A stretch of DNA of 64,000 bases, from the NCBI RefSeq assembly GCF_000315015.1, contig NZ_BAEP01000040.1, forward strand, positions 62,001-126,000, given 5' to 3'. The DNA is from Paraglaciecola mesophila KMM 241. Lineage in GTDB: Bacteria; Pseudomonadota; Gammaproteobacteria; Enterobacterales; Alteromonadaceae. Both the position numbers and the translations under genes were made by a program. The notes under the pieces were generated by a model. That model ran no database searches, was not told where the DNA came from, and saw only the letters and a list, made by a program, of their open reading frames with translations. Below are positions 10,778 to 23,200 of the stretch, one piece after another. How positions within the stretch are numbered: the first letter of the stretch is position 1; each line of letters begins with the position of its first letter.

Positions 10778-11600
10778 GGTAACTCCTGAATTTATTATGG
10801 GTATAGACCGGCATATCCCGGCGAATTCTATTAAGTATGGCAGGTTCTAGCTGAGCGTTGATCACACCGACTGACTGAGGTAATTCAGCTAAAGTTTCAC
10901 CCCAAGGTGAAATAATACAGGAATGACCATGGGTTTGTCTCTGATTGGCGTGCACACCAGTTTGCCCAGCTGCTACCAAATAGCATTGATTTTCAATTGC
11001 ACGAGCGCTTAACAAGGCCTGCCAATGGGCTTCCCCAGTTTTTTGAGTAAATGCCGCGGGCAGTGCTACCACGTCCAACGCTTTATGTTCGGCCATAGCT
11101 TGAAATAAGCCTGGAAACCGCACGTCGTAGCATATGGCTAAGCCTAAATGTCCAAATGGCGTGTCTGGCACACTCACGACAGCGCTGCCCGCTTGTGTGT
11201 ATTTAGACTCACAATAGGTCTTAGTGTTGTCTGCGACCTGCACGTCAAACAAGTGAATTTTTTGATATTCAGTCACCCGTTCGCCAGCATCATTGATTAG
11301 CAAGCAGGATGCGGTAAATTTATCAGGGTTTTCACTTTTTAACGGCATACTGCCAGCCACTAGCCACACACCATATTGCTTGGCCATACCCATTAGGCGC
11401 GCCTGTATTGGGCCGTCACCCAATGACTCAGCAATACTCAATAAGACTTTATCGCCCCCACCAAAACAGGCAAAACATTCAGGCAATACCACCAAGGCTG
11501 GCTCGTTGACCGTTAACTGAGCCAGTTGTTGCTCAACAAAATTGAGATTTTCTGTGACATCAGGTGTGGATGTCATTTGCAGGGCGATAAGATTAGCCAT
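10770..11600 (-). CDS. carbon-nitrogen hydrolase, Nit2/YbeM-like
   Basis: The 276-aa nitrilase-superfamily amidase has the Glu-Lys-Cys catalytic triad visible as VVLPECF (Glu), EYQKIHLFD (Lys) and [13 protein letters not shown] (Cys). This sequence type is close to Nit1/Nit2 and YbeM, which hydrolyse omega-amides such as deaminated glutathione or alpha-ketoglutaramate. The specificity is inferred. The gene overlaps yhdP by eight bases and tldD by eight bases, so it is tightly embedded in the operon. Confidence 0.92.
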   Translation of the reverse strand: MANLIALQMTSTPDVTENLNFVEQQLAQLTVNEPALVVLPECFACFGGGDKVLLSIAESLGDGPIQARLMGMAKQYGVWLVAGSMPLKSENPDKFTASCLLINDAGERVTEYQKIHLFDVQVADNTKTYCESKYTQAGSAVVSVPDTPFGHLGLAICYDVRFPGLFQAMAEHKALDVVALPAAFTQKTGEAHWQALLSARAIENQCYLVAAGQTGVHANQRQTHGHSCIISPWGETLAELPQSVGVINAQLEPAILNRIRRDMPVYTHNKFRSYLV

Positions 11601-14600
11601 CGGATACCTCCAGCGCTACGCGCTCTTGATCAATCTCTTGTGGGATGCTTATATCTGTATTGTGGCTATTTGGGTCTATTGCAAGGCCAACATTTGGCGT
11701 ATCAACCGGCGCTGGGGCAGTTTGTGCCGGCAAGCGAATTTCTTTACTGTCACGCTCCAACTCTTCTAATTTAGGATCGTCTAACGTGCCCGTTAAGGAA
11801 AATTTAATATTGGAAATGACCTTGGCTGAAGTCAGTACCTGATCCAACGCTAAAGCCGCCAATGCGGTTGCTGGGTTGACCATATAGGCGACGATAAGCG
11901 GCAAACTGGATGTCACTTTAGGGGCAAACGCAATATTGTAGTTTACTTCTCGGGTGTTCAAGTTGGTATAGCCTTGCATAGTGATTTCACCTGCTCCGCC
12001 ATCTACCACAGTATCACGGGTATCCACTGTTCCTTGGGCCACCTGAAAACTGCCTTTCATTTTGTCGTAAAAGAAGCCTTGGGCAAATACATCACGAAAG
12101 TCTAAGCGCAGCTTTCGCACCAGCGACTCTAAGCTTAACAAGCTAAATATCCGTGAGCCTTTATCTGTTACCTCAGTGAGATAACCATCGCTCAAGCGCC
12201 AATCAATATGGCCATTTAAGGTAGCAAAATCAAACTCAAACGGGGCGCGCTGCCAATCTAAATTGAATTTAGCTGAGGCTTTTGAGTCTTTAATACCTGA
12301 GTCAAACTCGAAACCTTTTAGAAATAAACCAAAGTCTGAACTGCTAAATTCACCTTCGATCTTGGTTTGATTGCCGCTTGGGGTAAACAACCAATCACCA
12401 CTTGCGTAAAACAATCCGTGGTCGTTATTTAAGCGCAATGAATCAATGTGCATGCCGTTGGCAGCGCGTGATAATTTAAAGTCGACCCTGCCCAAATCTT
12501 TATCTTCAAAACGGCAGCGTTCACATAAAAACTCGACTGGCGGCAAGGTTTCGAGTTTAGGTTCAAACTCCACAGCCTTGCCTTCGTTTTTCTCCCAACC
12601 GGCCAAATCCAGGTAATCCGCTGAAATATTAATGCCTCTGGCTAACCAGTCTTTATATAGTGATACATTGGCCCTGACTTGCTTAGCGTTGACGTTTATT
12701 TGCCAACTGTCATTGGTGTTTTTGGTAACAGCTTCTAAGTCTGTTAATTGCTGAGAAGCCACAGTGGCGCTATCAGCATTGAGGAAAATACGCTGAGGCT
12801 CGCCGATAAAGGGCTTTTTGTTTGGGTCTGAAGCGATACCTGATTCATTGCCTGTTAAATCATGTAGCAAAGAAGAAATAGCATGGTACCAGTTATCAAT
12901 GTTCACGTAGGGTAAGTTCATAGCAACACTGAAACCTAACCCCATGGGCATATCCAATGACTCACCTATGGCCAAATGGGCCCGAGAAAATTGCATAGTT
13001 TCATAAGGCAATACCCCATCAAAATTGACTTGTGAACCCATTTTCAAATTCACCGTTGACGCGGTCTCATCGCCGGAAATATCCAAGGTAAGCGGCTTGT
13101 TCTGATTCACCGTTTTGTTAAGCGGTTCAGGCAGCTGAGAGCCAATACCCTGTAATCCAGAATACACGCTGGCCTGATAACTAAAGCCGTCATCGGGCAA
13201 GGTCAGCTTGACATTCGCTTGCCACGGCGATTTACCATCAACGTAACTGGCCAAACTAGGCACGAATTGTTTGATTAGGGGTTTAACCTTCCAATCGCCT
13301 TGTAAATCGATATTCGCTAAGTAGCCCTCTTTGCGCTGGCGACCACTAAAATCGACCTTAACTGGCTGGCTGAATAGTTGCGCCTGTAAGCCGCTCATAT
13401 CAACCACTTCATTTTTAAAAGACACTTGTCCTTTAGCGTGGGTTAAATTCATATCAACCCGAGGTACATAAACGCGGTTATCAGCCAAGTGGACCACGCC
13501 GCTTGCCACAACATCCTGACCTGATAAAGGAATAACCAAATTCAGATCCACATTAAGCGCATCACTGACTTGCACTTCATCAAGGACCTTGCCCAAACTA
13601 CTGGCAAGACTGCTGCGTTTCATTAACTCGTTAACTTGAGTGCCAAGAGCTGAGCCTTTCGCATCAATGGTTAGCACCGCACCCACGTCTAAATCGGGTA
13701 TATCTGCCGATAACCCAGACAAGTTCACGCCTAGTAACTTGCCCATGCTTGCTTGCATAAATAAGCCTTTGTTTTCAAACAACAGGTCAATGTTTAAATC
13801 ATTCAGTTGCGGCCAATCAGGGGCGAATTCAAAACTCGCATCTTCCACCCCCACTGTGATTTGAAATACGCCTTGATTATTAGCATAAGGAAACTGGCCT
13901 AACTCTCCATTCCAAAGGATCTTAGCACCGTTAACATGGCCGCCCTTAAGGGCTCTTTGCAAATACGCTTTGGTCTCTTTACCCATAGCGGCACTAGGGA
14001 ACAGTTCATTCACTTGTGCAATATCTAGTCCGCCAATTGTGCCATTAAGGGCAAGATAACCAGTGTTGCTCTCATAACGCAGGTGTTGATCTATGTTCAG
14101 CCAATCATTGCCCAGTTGTAATTTCGGCGCATAAATTGCGATACCCTCGTCAAGAGACTGAATATACATATCAAGGTCAACTCGTTGAAATTCGATATTT
14201 CGGTCGACTATGTTGTCCAATTTCCACTGGGAATTTCGCCCGCGAATTTGCACTCGGCCCTTATCGTTGTGCCAATTTATATCTAACTCAAGATTATCTA
14301 CGCCAGGTATACTGTTGCTTTGCTGCCAGCCAATTTGACTGAGATTAACTTGGGCATAGGTATCCAACTTGTCAAATTTCACATTGAATTTATTCAAGGT
14401 GGCATTAGGCGCAAGGTCATTTAGAAGATTGAAGTCGACCGGATTTAAAACGAGGGGTAGCAAGGGTGTGATAGCAGATAAGTCTACTCGGTCTGCATTT
14501 TGTATATGCACTTGGCCTTGGTTGTTAATTTCACCATACCAATTAGATGTTTGCGTACGCTCGTTGGCTTGCAAGGCAAGATCATATAAATTGAAAATCC

Positions 14601-15498
14601 AACCATCATTACTAGGCTCAGCATTGAGTTGCCCCCCCAAGATGGCCGCTGTGATTTCGGCATCTTCGTTTTGCCATACAAAACGGCTATCGGCCAAATC
14701 TAGCTGGGCATTTTTGATATCGCCGTCTTGGATACTCGCCCACACAACAAAATTGCCCCGGCTTTCGATTAAATCGTAACGGGTCGCCAGCCATTGATTT
14801 ATCCAAGGGGATAAATCTACTTCGTGTGCTCTGGCATAAAAAGTTCCATTAAGAGAGTCTTTGTCACCGCGCAGATCTAAGGTAAACGAGGCTGAGTTAC
14901 TTGCCAGTTCTTCGACCTGCAGTTCACCAACACCTTGGTGATGAAGCCCTCTATTACTCCAGAGCAATTGATGAACCAACACCACCTGCTGGTCGTGTGC
15001 GGTGCTGATTTCAAACTGACTGTCACTCACAGAAAATGATTGAAGCTGCTCTAGAAACAACTGTTTCAATGCCGATACGACAGGAAAATCACTGCCTTCT
15101 TTGTTCATCAAGGTGACATCAATCTTGACGTTCAGGCCATTTAAGTCAAAGCGCTGGGAGCGGATCTGACGCCCCAGTATTGAGCCCCAAAAATCCAATT
15201 CGATGATGGTTTTTTTAATATCTAAACTAAGGGGAGATTGAGCATTTTGCACCAGCTGCAGGTCTTCAAGCACAATCGCTGGCCCTGCACCTTTCCACTG
15301 AGCCGTGATAGTGCCGATATTAATCTCGACCCCATACTGCCCCTCAACCCATTGCTCTAAACGATGTTTTTGCCCGTCCATGTAGGGCAACGTGTAACGC
15401 ACAACACTGATGGCCACGGCCACCAGCACCAGCAAAATAGCAGCGCAAGTCCATAGTTTTTTAATAATATAAGCGGCATAAAAAGAGCCTGACCTCAC
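11593..15498 (-). CDS. yhdP: YhdP-family AsmA-like envelope protein
   Basis: The 1301-aa protein has one N-terminal membrane anchor (about residues 10-32) and a very long periplasmic beta-rich body. The C-terminal AsmA-like/DUF3971 region includes the stretch from FAPKVTSSLPLIVAY to IKFSLTGTLDDPK. YhdP and its AsmA-like relatives TamB and YdbH form bridge-like conduits for phospholipid transport to the outer membrane. It is close to the 1266-aa E. coli length. The start is GTG, overlapping the rng stop as GTGA, which suggests translational coupling. A few residues beyond the domain form an acidic C-terminal tail. Confidence 0.93.
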   Translation of the reverse strand: MRSGSFYAAYIIKKLWTCAAILLVLVAVAISVVRYTLPYMDGQKHRLEQWVEGQYGVEINIGTITAQWKGAGPAIVLEDLQLVQNAQSPLSLDIKKTIIELDFWGSILGRQIRSQRFDLNGLNVKIDVTLMNKEGSDFPVVSALKQLFLEQLQSFSVSDSQFEISTAHDQQVVLVHQLLWSNRGLHHQGVGELQVEELASNSASFTLDLRGDKDSLNGTFYARAHEVDLSPWINQWLATRYDLIESRGNFVVWASIQDGDIKNAQLDLADSRFVWQNEDAEITAAILGGQLNAEPSNDGWIFNLYDLALQANERTQTSNWYGEINNQGQVHIQNADRVDLSAITPLLPLVLNPVDFNLLNDLAPNATLNKFNVKFDKLDTYAQVNLSQIGWQQSNSIPGVDNLELDINWHNDKGRVQIRGRNSQWKLDNIVDRNIEFQRVDLDMYIQSLDEGIAIYAPKLQLGNDWLNIDQHLRYESNTGYLALNGTIGGLDIAQVNELFPSAAMGKETKAYLQRALKGGHVNGAKILWNGELGQFPYANNQGVFQITVGVEDASFEFAPDWPQLNDLNIDLLFENKGLFMQASMGKLLGVNLSGLSADIPDLDVGAVLTIDAKGSALGTQVNELMKRSSLASSLGKVLDEVQVSDALNVDLNLVIPLSGQDVVASGVVHLADNRVYVPRVDMNLTHAKGQVSFKNEVVDMSGLQAQLFSQPVKVDFSGRQRKEGYLANIDLQGDWKVKPLIKQFVPSLASYVDGKSPWQANVKLTLPDDGFSYQASVYSGLQGIGSQLPEPLNKTVNQNKPLTLDISGDETASTVNLKMGSQVNFDGVLPYETMQFSRAHLAIGESLDMPMGLGFSVAMNLPYVNIDNWYHAISSLLHDLTGNESGIASDPNKKPFIGEPQRIFLNADSATVASQQLTDLEAVTKNTNDSWQINVNAKQVRANVSLYKDWLARGINISADYLDLAGWEKNEGKAVEFEPKLETLPPVEFLCERCRFEDKDLGRVDFKLSRAANGMHIDSLRLNNDHGLFYASGDWLFTPSGNQTKIEGEFSSSDFGLFLKGFEFDSGIKDSKASAKFNLDWQRAPFEFDFATLNGHIDWRLSDGYLTEVTDKGSRIFSLLSLESLVRKLRLDFRDVFAQGFFYDKMKGSFQVAQGTVDTRDTVVDGGAGEITMQGYTNLNTREVNYNIAFAPKVTSSLPLIVAYMVNPATALAALALDQVLTSAKVISNIKFSLTGTLDDPKLEELERDSKEIRLPAQTAPAPVDTPNVGLAIDPNSHNTDISIPQEIDQERVALEVSDG

Positions 15499-16958
15499 AT
15501 CATTACCACATCGTATTTATCTTGGTTGTATAGCAACTCTGTATGCACCTTTATTTGTTTAGAGACAAAGACTTCAAGCTCAGCGAGCATATGTGATTCT
15601 TCGCCTAACAAGGCTTCGACCACAGACGGTGCCGCATAAACGACAAATTTGTCTGCATCGTAGGCGCGATTAACGCGAACAATTTCACGCATGATTTCAA
15701 AACATACGGTTTCTACTGTTTTAACCGTACCGCGTCCCTTACATACTGGACACTCACCACACAGAATATGTTCCAAACTTTCCCGTGTTCTTTTACGGGT
15801 CATTTCGATTAAGCCCAGCGCGGTAAAGCCGTGAATATTAATTTTAGCTCGGTCTTTACTGGTTGCACTTTCGAGGCTATGAATGACACGCCTCTGGTGA
15901 TCAGCATCAGCCATATCAATAAAGTCGATTAAGATCATCCCGCCAAGATTACGCAAACGCAGTTGGCGCGCAATTGCAGAGGTAGCCTCAATGTTGGTGT
16001 TGAATATGGTCTCTTCTAAATTACGGTGCCCAACAAAGGCCCCAGTGTTGATATCAATGGTGGTCATGGCTTCAGTCTGATCGATGATGATATAACCACC
16101 TGATTTTAAATCCACACGTCGCTCCAAAGAGCGCTGCGATTCGTTCTCAACGTCGTATAAATCGAAGATAGGACGATCCCCCGGGTAGTACTCTAATAAG
16201 CGGTGTAGCTCGGGTACATACTCTCGGGTAAACTGTTGTAACTCATGGAATGACAATTTGGAATCAATACGAATTCGGTCAAGCTCTGTCCCGACAAAAT
16301 CACGTAACACGCGTCGTGCTAGGGGTAAATCTTCGTACAGTATATGGGCTTTCTTTTTCATCCGTGAACGGATTTTTTCCCATAGGCGGCGCAAAAAATC
16401 GGCGTCTTGGCGCAGCTCTTGGGCTTTCACGCCTTCAGCAGCGGTACGTAAAATAAAGCCGCCATTTTCACTACAATATTCTTGTACCAAGCTCTTTAAA
16501 CGTTCTCGCTCGGCTTCATCTTCAATACGTTGAGAAACACCCACATGCTCAACGCTAGGCATGAACACCAAATACCTTGATGGAATAGTGATATCTGTGG
16601 TTAAACGTGCGCCCTTCGTCCCTATTTGGTCTTTGACTACTTGCACCACAATATTCTGACCATCACGCACAAGCTCACGTATATCACGTTTTTCTAGGTG
16701 GCTTGATGACACTTCATCTTCTACTTCGCTATGAATAGCGATATCCGAAGCGTGTAGAAAGGCAGCTTTGTCTAAGCCAATATCTACGAAAGCGGCTTGC
16801 ATGCCGGGCAAAACTCTGCTGACTTTACCGCGATATATATTGCCTACTAAGCCACGCTTGGTATGACGTTCAATGTGAACCTCTTGCAAAATACCATTTT
16901 CGATAAGGGCCACTCGAGACTCAGAAGGGGTAACGTTAATTAATAGTTCAGCACTCAT
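15495..16958 (-). CDS. rng: ribonuclease G
   Basis: The 487-aa RNase E/G endoribonuclease processes the 5' end of 16S rRNA and degrades mRNA. An S1 RNA-binding domain (about 35-125) is followed by the catalytic core. The Mg-binding aspartates are seen in TTIDINTGAFVG and GGMILIDFIDM, and the zinc-link cysteines in CGECPVCKGRG. The length fits RNase G and lacks the RNase E scaffold tail. It overlaps maf by 11 bases upstream and yhdP by four bases downstream. Confidence 0.97.
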   Translation of the reverse strand: MSAELLINVTPSESRVALIENGILQEVHIERHTKRGLVGNIYRGKVSRVLPGMQAAFVDIGLDKAAFLHASDIAIHSEVEDEVSSSHLEKRDIRELVRDGQNIVVQVVKDQIGTKGARLTTDITIPSRYLVFMPSVEHVGVSQRIEDEAERERLKSLVQEYCSENGGFILRTAAEGVKAQELRQDADFLRRLWEKIRSRMKKKAHILYEDLPLARRVLRDFVGTELDRIRIDSKLSFHELQQFTREYVPELHRLLEYYPGDRPIFDLYDVENESQRSLERRVDLKSGGYIIIDQTEAMTTIDINTGAFVGHRNLEETIFNTNIEATSAIARQLRLRNLGGMILIDFIDMADADHQRRVIHSLESATSKDRAKINIHGFTALGLIEMTRKRTRESLEHILCGECPVCKGRGTVKTVETVCFEIMREIVRVNRAYDADKFVVYAAPSVVEALLGEESHMLAELEVFVSKQIKVHTELLYNQDKYDVVMM

Positions 16959-17526
16959 GGGCTAGGCTCATCCGAGAAAGTAGTTGATTCGTTTCGTATA
17001 AAGGTAACCCGACAACAGCGCTGTAACTACCCTTTATATGGGTGACAAACTTTCCGCCTATGCCTTGAATAGCGTAGCTACCCGCTTTATCTTGTGGCTC
17101 ACCTGTTTGCCAATATTCTTCTATCTGAGACGGGGTCAAATCACAAAAAGTCACTTCTGTTTTCACCAATATACTCTCACAGTGCTCGCCAGAAGTGATA
17201 GTCACGGCGGTAAACACTTGGTGTTTTTGACCTGAAAGTCGCTGAAGCATACGCATGGCATCATCGAAATTTTTCGGTTTACCCAACGCTTGTTCATGAA
17301 TGACCACAACTGTGTCGGCGCCTAGTGCAAGTCGACTTTCTGCTATATCTGCACTCGCTTGCCAACCCGCTTGAGCTTTTTGTTTAGCTAAGCGTTGCAC
17401 ATAGATTTCTGGCGTTTCACCAGGGAGTATTGTTTCGTCAATATCCGCGCTTAAGGTGGTAAAAGGCACACCGATTTGGCTAAGTAACTCAGCGCGGCGG
17501 GGTGACTGAGAAGCTAAAATAAGCAT
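16948..17526 (-). CDS. maf: Maf-like nucleoside triphosphate pyrophosphatase (YhdE type)
   Basis: The 192-aa Maf/HAM1-fold enzyme hydrolyses dTTP/UTP or modified NTPs to monophosphates and is linked to septum inhibition. The N-terminal signature ASQSPRRAELLSQIG and the catalytic ALGADTVVVIHEQALGKPKN region are intact. The position between mreD and rng is the same as E. coli yhdE. It ends 11 bases inside the rng start. Confidence 0.95.
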   Translation of the reverse strand: MLILASQSPRRAELLSQIGVPFTTLSADIDETILPGETPEIYVQRLAKQKAQAGWQASADIAESRLALGADTVVVIHEQALGKPKNFDDAMRMLQRLSGQKHQVFTAVTITSGEHCESILVKTEVTFCDLTPSQIEEYWQTGEPQDKAGSYAIQGIGGKFVTHIKGSYSAVVGLPLYETNQLLSRMSLAHEC

Positions 17527-17545
17527 AACTGATGTCTGGTGGGGC

Positions 17546-18022
17546 TCAGCTCAAACGAAACTGACGGCGAACCCGACGTAGTAACCAAAATATCCATGGC
17601 CAAATTACCATAGAGGTAATCACAGGCCACATGTAAGTAAGCATGAAATAGATGTCGGTCAATAAATGCATTAACCAAAATACCACTAAATTATAAAGCG
17701 CACATAAAATACCGATCACAACCGCTTGCTGCCAAACCGAATAATTACGCAAACGCTGATAATTGGCTGCAAGTACGAACACACTTAAACTCATGGCAAA
17801 ACTGTGTACGCCAATACTGGTGCCTAACAATATATCGAGTACTAAGCCTACGATAAAAGCAACGCCTACATTGACGCGTTCAGGCAGGGCAAGCGCCCAA
17901 TACCCTAGGACCAAAAATACCCAGTCGGGACGATACTGTTCGACTATGGCAGGCATGGGCATAATTTGTAGCACCAAAGCCACTATAATACTCAGACCGA
18001 TTGTATTGTTTCTTAGTTTCAT
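17546..18022 (-). CDS. mreD: rod shape-determining protein MreD
   Basis: The 158-aa inner-membrane protein has five to six hydrophobic segments. It belongs to the elongasome, linking MreB and MreC to peptidoglycan synthesis. The sequence RPDWVFLVLGYWALALPERVNVG is characteristic of MreD. Its start overlaps the mreC stop as ATGA (4 bases), showing coupling. Confidence 0.95.
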   Translation of the reverse strand: MKLRNNTIGLSIIVALVLQIMPMPAIVEQYRPDWVFLVLGYWALALPERVNVGVAFIVGLVLDILLGTSIGVHSFAMSLSVFVLAANYQRLRNYSVWQQAVVIGILCALYNLVVFWLMHLLTDIYFMLTYMWPVITSMVIWPWIFWLLRRVRRQFRLS

Positions 18023-18879
18023 TGTTCTGTATCCGGAACAGATTGCTCTGGCCCTACAAGATTATTTGGCCACAACAAAAGTAAGTATTTCAGACGGTCG
18101 AGCAGTGCCACTGGCTCAGCGTTGACCTGAGCAAACGGGCGCCCTTCATCGCGAACAATCGAGGTAATTATTGCTACCGGATAACCTTCAGGAAATACAT
18201 TGCCCAAGCCAGATGAAAGCAACAAATCGCCTTCTTCAATATCAGCGCTGTGGGGAACATGCTGAATGATTAACTCATTTAAGCTCCCTGAGCCCGAAGC
18301 AATCATGCGTATATTGTTTCTGGCAACACGCACAGGAATGGCATGAGTCACATCTGAAATCAACAATACGCGGCTGTTTGTCGAGCCAACCTGCATGATT
18401 TGCCCTACGATCCCTTTATCATCAATAACGGGTTGACCTTCGTACACCCCTTGAATGGCACCGCGGTCGATAACGATTTGGTGACTATAAGGGTTGTTAT
18501 CCACCGCCATTAATTCTGCAACTTCTTTACGAATATCGCCACGCACAGGGGTGTTAAGTAGGCGACGCAAACGGTCATTTTCCTCTTGCAGTAAAACAAA
18601 ACGCTGAAGCTTGCCATTGAGCACAACAGCATCGTGTTGTAGCTCAGCATTTTCTTCAAGTAATTGCTGGTGCGACACTAAGCGGCTAGCACTGGCGTTG
18701 AGCATCTCGCTAGGTAAGTTAGCTAAATATTGAATAGGGCTGACCACAGAGTTGAGGTAGACACGGGTTGTGGCGAAGCCATCAAATACATGATCAAACA
18801 CAATTAATCCGGCTGATAGCGCAAGAGCAAAAACCAGCTTAATGTGTAACGATGGACCACGCAGAAAAATCGAGTTCAT
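18019..18879 (-). CDS. mreC: rod shape-determining protein MreC
   Basis: This 286-aa bitopic inner-membrane protein activates the elongation-specific peptidoglycan synthase. It has a cytoplasmic N-terminus with FLRGPSLHIKLVFALALSAG, a transmembrane helix (about 14-34) and a coiled coil (about 65-110). Two periplasmic beta-barrels follow, with GAIQGVYEGQPVIDDKGIVGQI and GDLLLSSGLGNVFPEGYPV. A hairpin separates it from mreB upstream. Confidence 0.96.
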   Translation of the reverse strand: MNSIFLRGPSLHIKLVFALALSAGLIVFDHVFDGFATTRVYLNSVVSPIQYLANLPSEMLNASASRLVSHQQLLEENAELQHDAVVLNGKLQRFVLLQEENDRLRRLLNTPVRGDIRKEVAELMAVDNNPYSHQIVIDRGAIQGVYEGQPVIDDKGIVGQIMQVGSTNSRVLLISDVTHAIPVRVARNNIRMIASGSGSLNELIIQHVPHSADIEEGDLLLSSGLGNVFPEGYPVAIITSIVRDEGRPFAQVNAEPVALLDRLKYLLLLWPNNLVGPEQSVPDTEQ

Positions 18880-18886
18880 ATGAAAT

Positions 18887-18914
18887 GTAAAAGCGGCTAA
18901 TGCCGCTTTTTAGT
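18887..18914 (-). terminator. hairpin between mreB and mreC (attenuator-like)
   Basis: On the minus strand AAAAGCGGC pairs with GCCGCTTTT across ATTA. The T-run after it is short. It lies in the 50-base gap between mreB and mreC and would lower mreCD and downstream transcription relative to mreB. Confidence 0.7.
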
Positions 18915-18929
18915 ATCCTTTACTTGGGG

Positions 18930-20087
<1,158 letters not shown>

Positions 20088-20238
20088 TTAATTGAGGTTT
20101 AGCTAACAAATTTTTATCAAGTCGCCAAAAAAGGACAAATATAGTCGTTTCGCTACTGAAAATAGATCTAGGTGTGACCACACACCGAATAGAAAGTGCC
20201 GAGCCTAACTAAATTTATTGTTCCATGAATTCTAGCCG

Positions 20239-23200
20239 TTAATGGAACACTTCCCGCCAGTGAATGATCCTGTCACTTCCGCGGTAAAGGCCAAAGGTTA
20301 TTATAGAAGCTGGGCCATCAACACCCGTCGCGCCTGAGCACAGGGCTAAGTCTGAGCAAATAAAACCATCTCCGCTCCAATCGAAGTTCATGTATTGTGC
20401 CCAAGCTGGGTTACCCACGCCTGGATCTAAAGAGACTTCGACTACACCAGCCACGCCTGGGCCATTACCTGCAGCACTGCCCCTTAAGGCAAAGTTAGCA
20501 TTACCTAATAGTTCTCCACCGATTAAAGTGCCAGCGCTAGTTACTGAGTCAATCTGCCCGGTGATATCGTTACTACCTTGGGCGCTTAGCACGATTTGCC
20601 CAGAACTTTCAGTTAAATCAATGTTTGTACAGTTGTCTTCCTGATTAAACTGCCAGCGACCATTTAGATAATGCTCTGCGCTTACTGGGGGGATCAGGAA
20701 ATCTGTTTCAGGGCCGAAGTTAGGCCCAAGCGCCAAACGCCCGTGGCGGACATTGACGTCTACTCCTGTAATATCACTGCCTGTTGCAGCACTAATGCTA
20801 AATTCTTCACATCCTGAAATCGGGTAATCGCTTTGATAACACACGTTATTATCCGCGCTTAAAAAAGTTACTAGAAACGTCATGTCCACAGCGGCGACAA
20901 AAGGCTCTAGCAAAGGATAAGCGGCAAAATCCGTGGTGGTTTTTTCATAAGTAAATGTACCATCCAGCACGTCTATTAAGGTGATGCCAGTGAACGCACT
21001 AGGTGCGGTGATTGTGGTCGAAGCTGCATCGGTAATGCGCGTCACAGCTGGGCTCGCGCCAGCATGAATTGACGCATCTTCTATCACTACAGCTGCTGCG
21101 GTATCTGGACTATAACGCCAATAGCCGTTAATGAAATTTTTGGTTACTTCACCTAGGGCACTCATAGCAATTAATTCAACTTGAGTGCTCGGCGAAAAAG
21201 AAATCGGTTGACCCATATAAGTGAAGTTACCACATTGATTGACCAACTCTGGCGCGGTTAATATCTGAACGTCAAAGTAAGCTGGGGTGAACTCCCCCAG
21301 AGTAATAGGATCTTGACTACTGATGACACTTGTTGGGTTGTTGTTATCACTCAGGTAGTCGCTATCCTGAACATCTAGGCGAATAACACCCACTTCACTG
21401 TAGGTTGCCTGATAATTGTATTCCCCCGTAACGAAGGTTAATGCAGGCGTGTCTGCAAACTGTTTAATTGCATTACTCATCACGCTGGCGCCGTCCCCAA
21501 AGACTAATGTACCTTCGGCTGCATTTGATTCAAAAGGCAACATGCGCTCAACCGCTATTTGCAATTCGCTGGGCTGATAATTGGGCATTGGAATATCCCC
21601 TAAGACCCCATAGGCGGTAATATTTAAGGTAAACTCTTCGCCTGCAGGGTAAACGTCTGTATCCGCGCTTGACGGATAAGTATTGAAATCAGTGTCAGTA
21701 TAAATGAGAGCTGGCGGCGCAACCGCCAAGGTTAATTTTGTAGGGACAATATCTACACTGGTATCACCTGAGGTAATTGACACCCCATCTATTTCAGCAG
21801 CGACTCGCAGCCCCACCCGCCCTGCATCTGCGTAATTAAACGCCTCTAATGTGGCCACACCGTCAGCGTCAAAAGTAAGAGAGACAATACCTGTGGATTC
21901 ACCATCTGGTGAAGCACTCACATCGATACCACTGAAATCAGTTAAGCAACGATTTGGCGAAACACAGTTCACCCCCAAAGTGACATCTTGCTGCCCTTGT
22001 AATAATGCCTTACATACGCCGTTATCGTTTTGAACTGCGCGCAAATTTGCCCCAACAAAATTGGCTTGTGACAATTGATCAGGCAAAAATTTATCAGTCA
22101 CTGTCTCGCCGATAAACTCAAAGCCGGCATCGACAAAATTGATGTCGCAGTCTGCTATGCCTGACCCGGTATTTAAGCAGCGCAAAGGCGCAGCTGGATT
22201 GGCACGAACTATGTCAAACGTAGCGGTTTCGGGCTCTAACACTGCCAGAGGTGTATTGATAATTTCGCCAGTAAACACTAACGGGTTCCCAGCCCCCCAA
22301 CTATCTGGTGCTAACTGTACACTGCTCGTTTCTGTATACAATTGAGTGCAATTCTCATCTGCACAGGCTTTTATAGATATGTTTTCTGCCTCACAGGTTA
22401 ATCCTTGACCGTCATGCTCCAATTGATAATGATTAATAGCTTGGCATGTGGCGATAGCGTTCATGTCTTGGGAAATCTCTGCGCTGTTTTGCACATAAGC
22501 ATTAACTCGAATATTATCAAACTGGCCGTTGGCCGAGTTCGCTGTCATGTTCGTCACAATATAGTCCGAGCGGTTATCACCAAAATACAAAGTGTTAAAT
22601 TGGGCGATGCTATTATTTACATTTAAACTATTCGACCGGCCCGCCTCAGCCCCATTAATATGAATAACAGCTGTTTTTGCCGCATAATCATAGCTAACGG
22701 CTACATGCACCCACTCACCAGCGGAGAAATTAAGTCCAGAAACAGTGGCTTCTGCGTCCCTATCGTCGATATCCTCTAAACCAAAATACAAAGTGGATGC
22801 ACGTAGGCTTAAGTAAAAATACTTCGCAGTGGAATTTGAGTTTCCGGCATCGGTAGAAGCATCGAACAACTGACGTGCAATGTCACTCGACCAATCTTCA
22901 TTGCTTCGATACCAAAAGGATATCGTCCCTGCTTGGCCAATATCATTCGGTGAAAACCCGCTATCAATAGTATCTATTACCGCTGCAGCTGTGTTCATTG
23001 GTACGTCCGCATATCGACAGGAAACCTGCGCCGTTGATAACACAGAAAGCACATCCCCCAAAGGAGATGCATGGCGCTGGTTACTTGTGCTATCTAATAT
23101 GCTTTGACTACCATTAAATTCTACTTGCTCAAACTCATAAATCGCAACAGGAGCCGCAGCACAGGGGGAAACGTTGTTTAGATCTGTATTGACTTGACTC

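Noticed and set aside
14484-14681. Open frames antisense or out of frame within yhdP and other long genes
   Set aside because: They follow the codon structure of the real gene, lack start signals and match no family.
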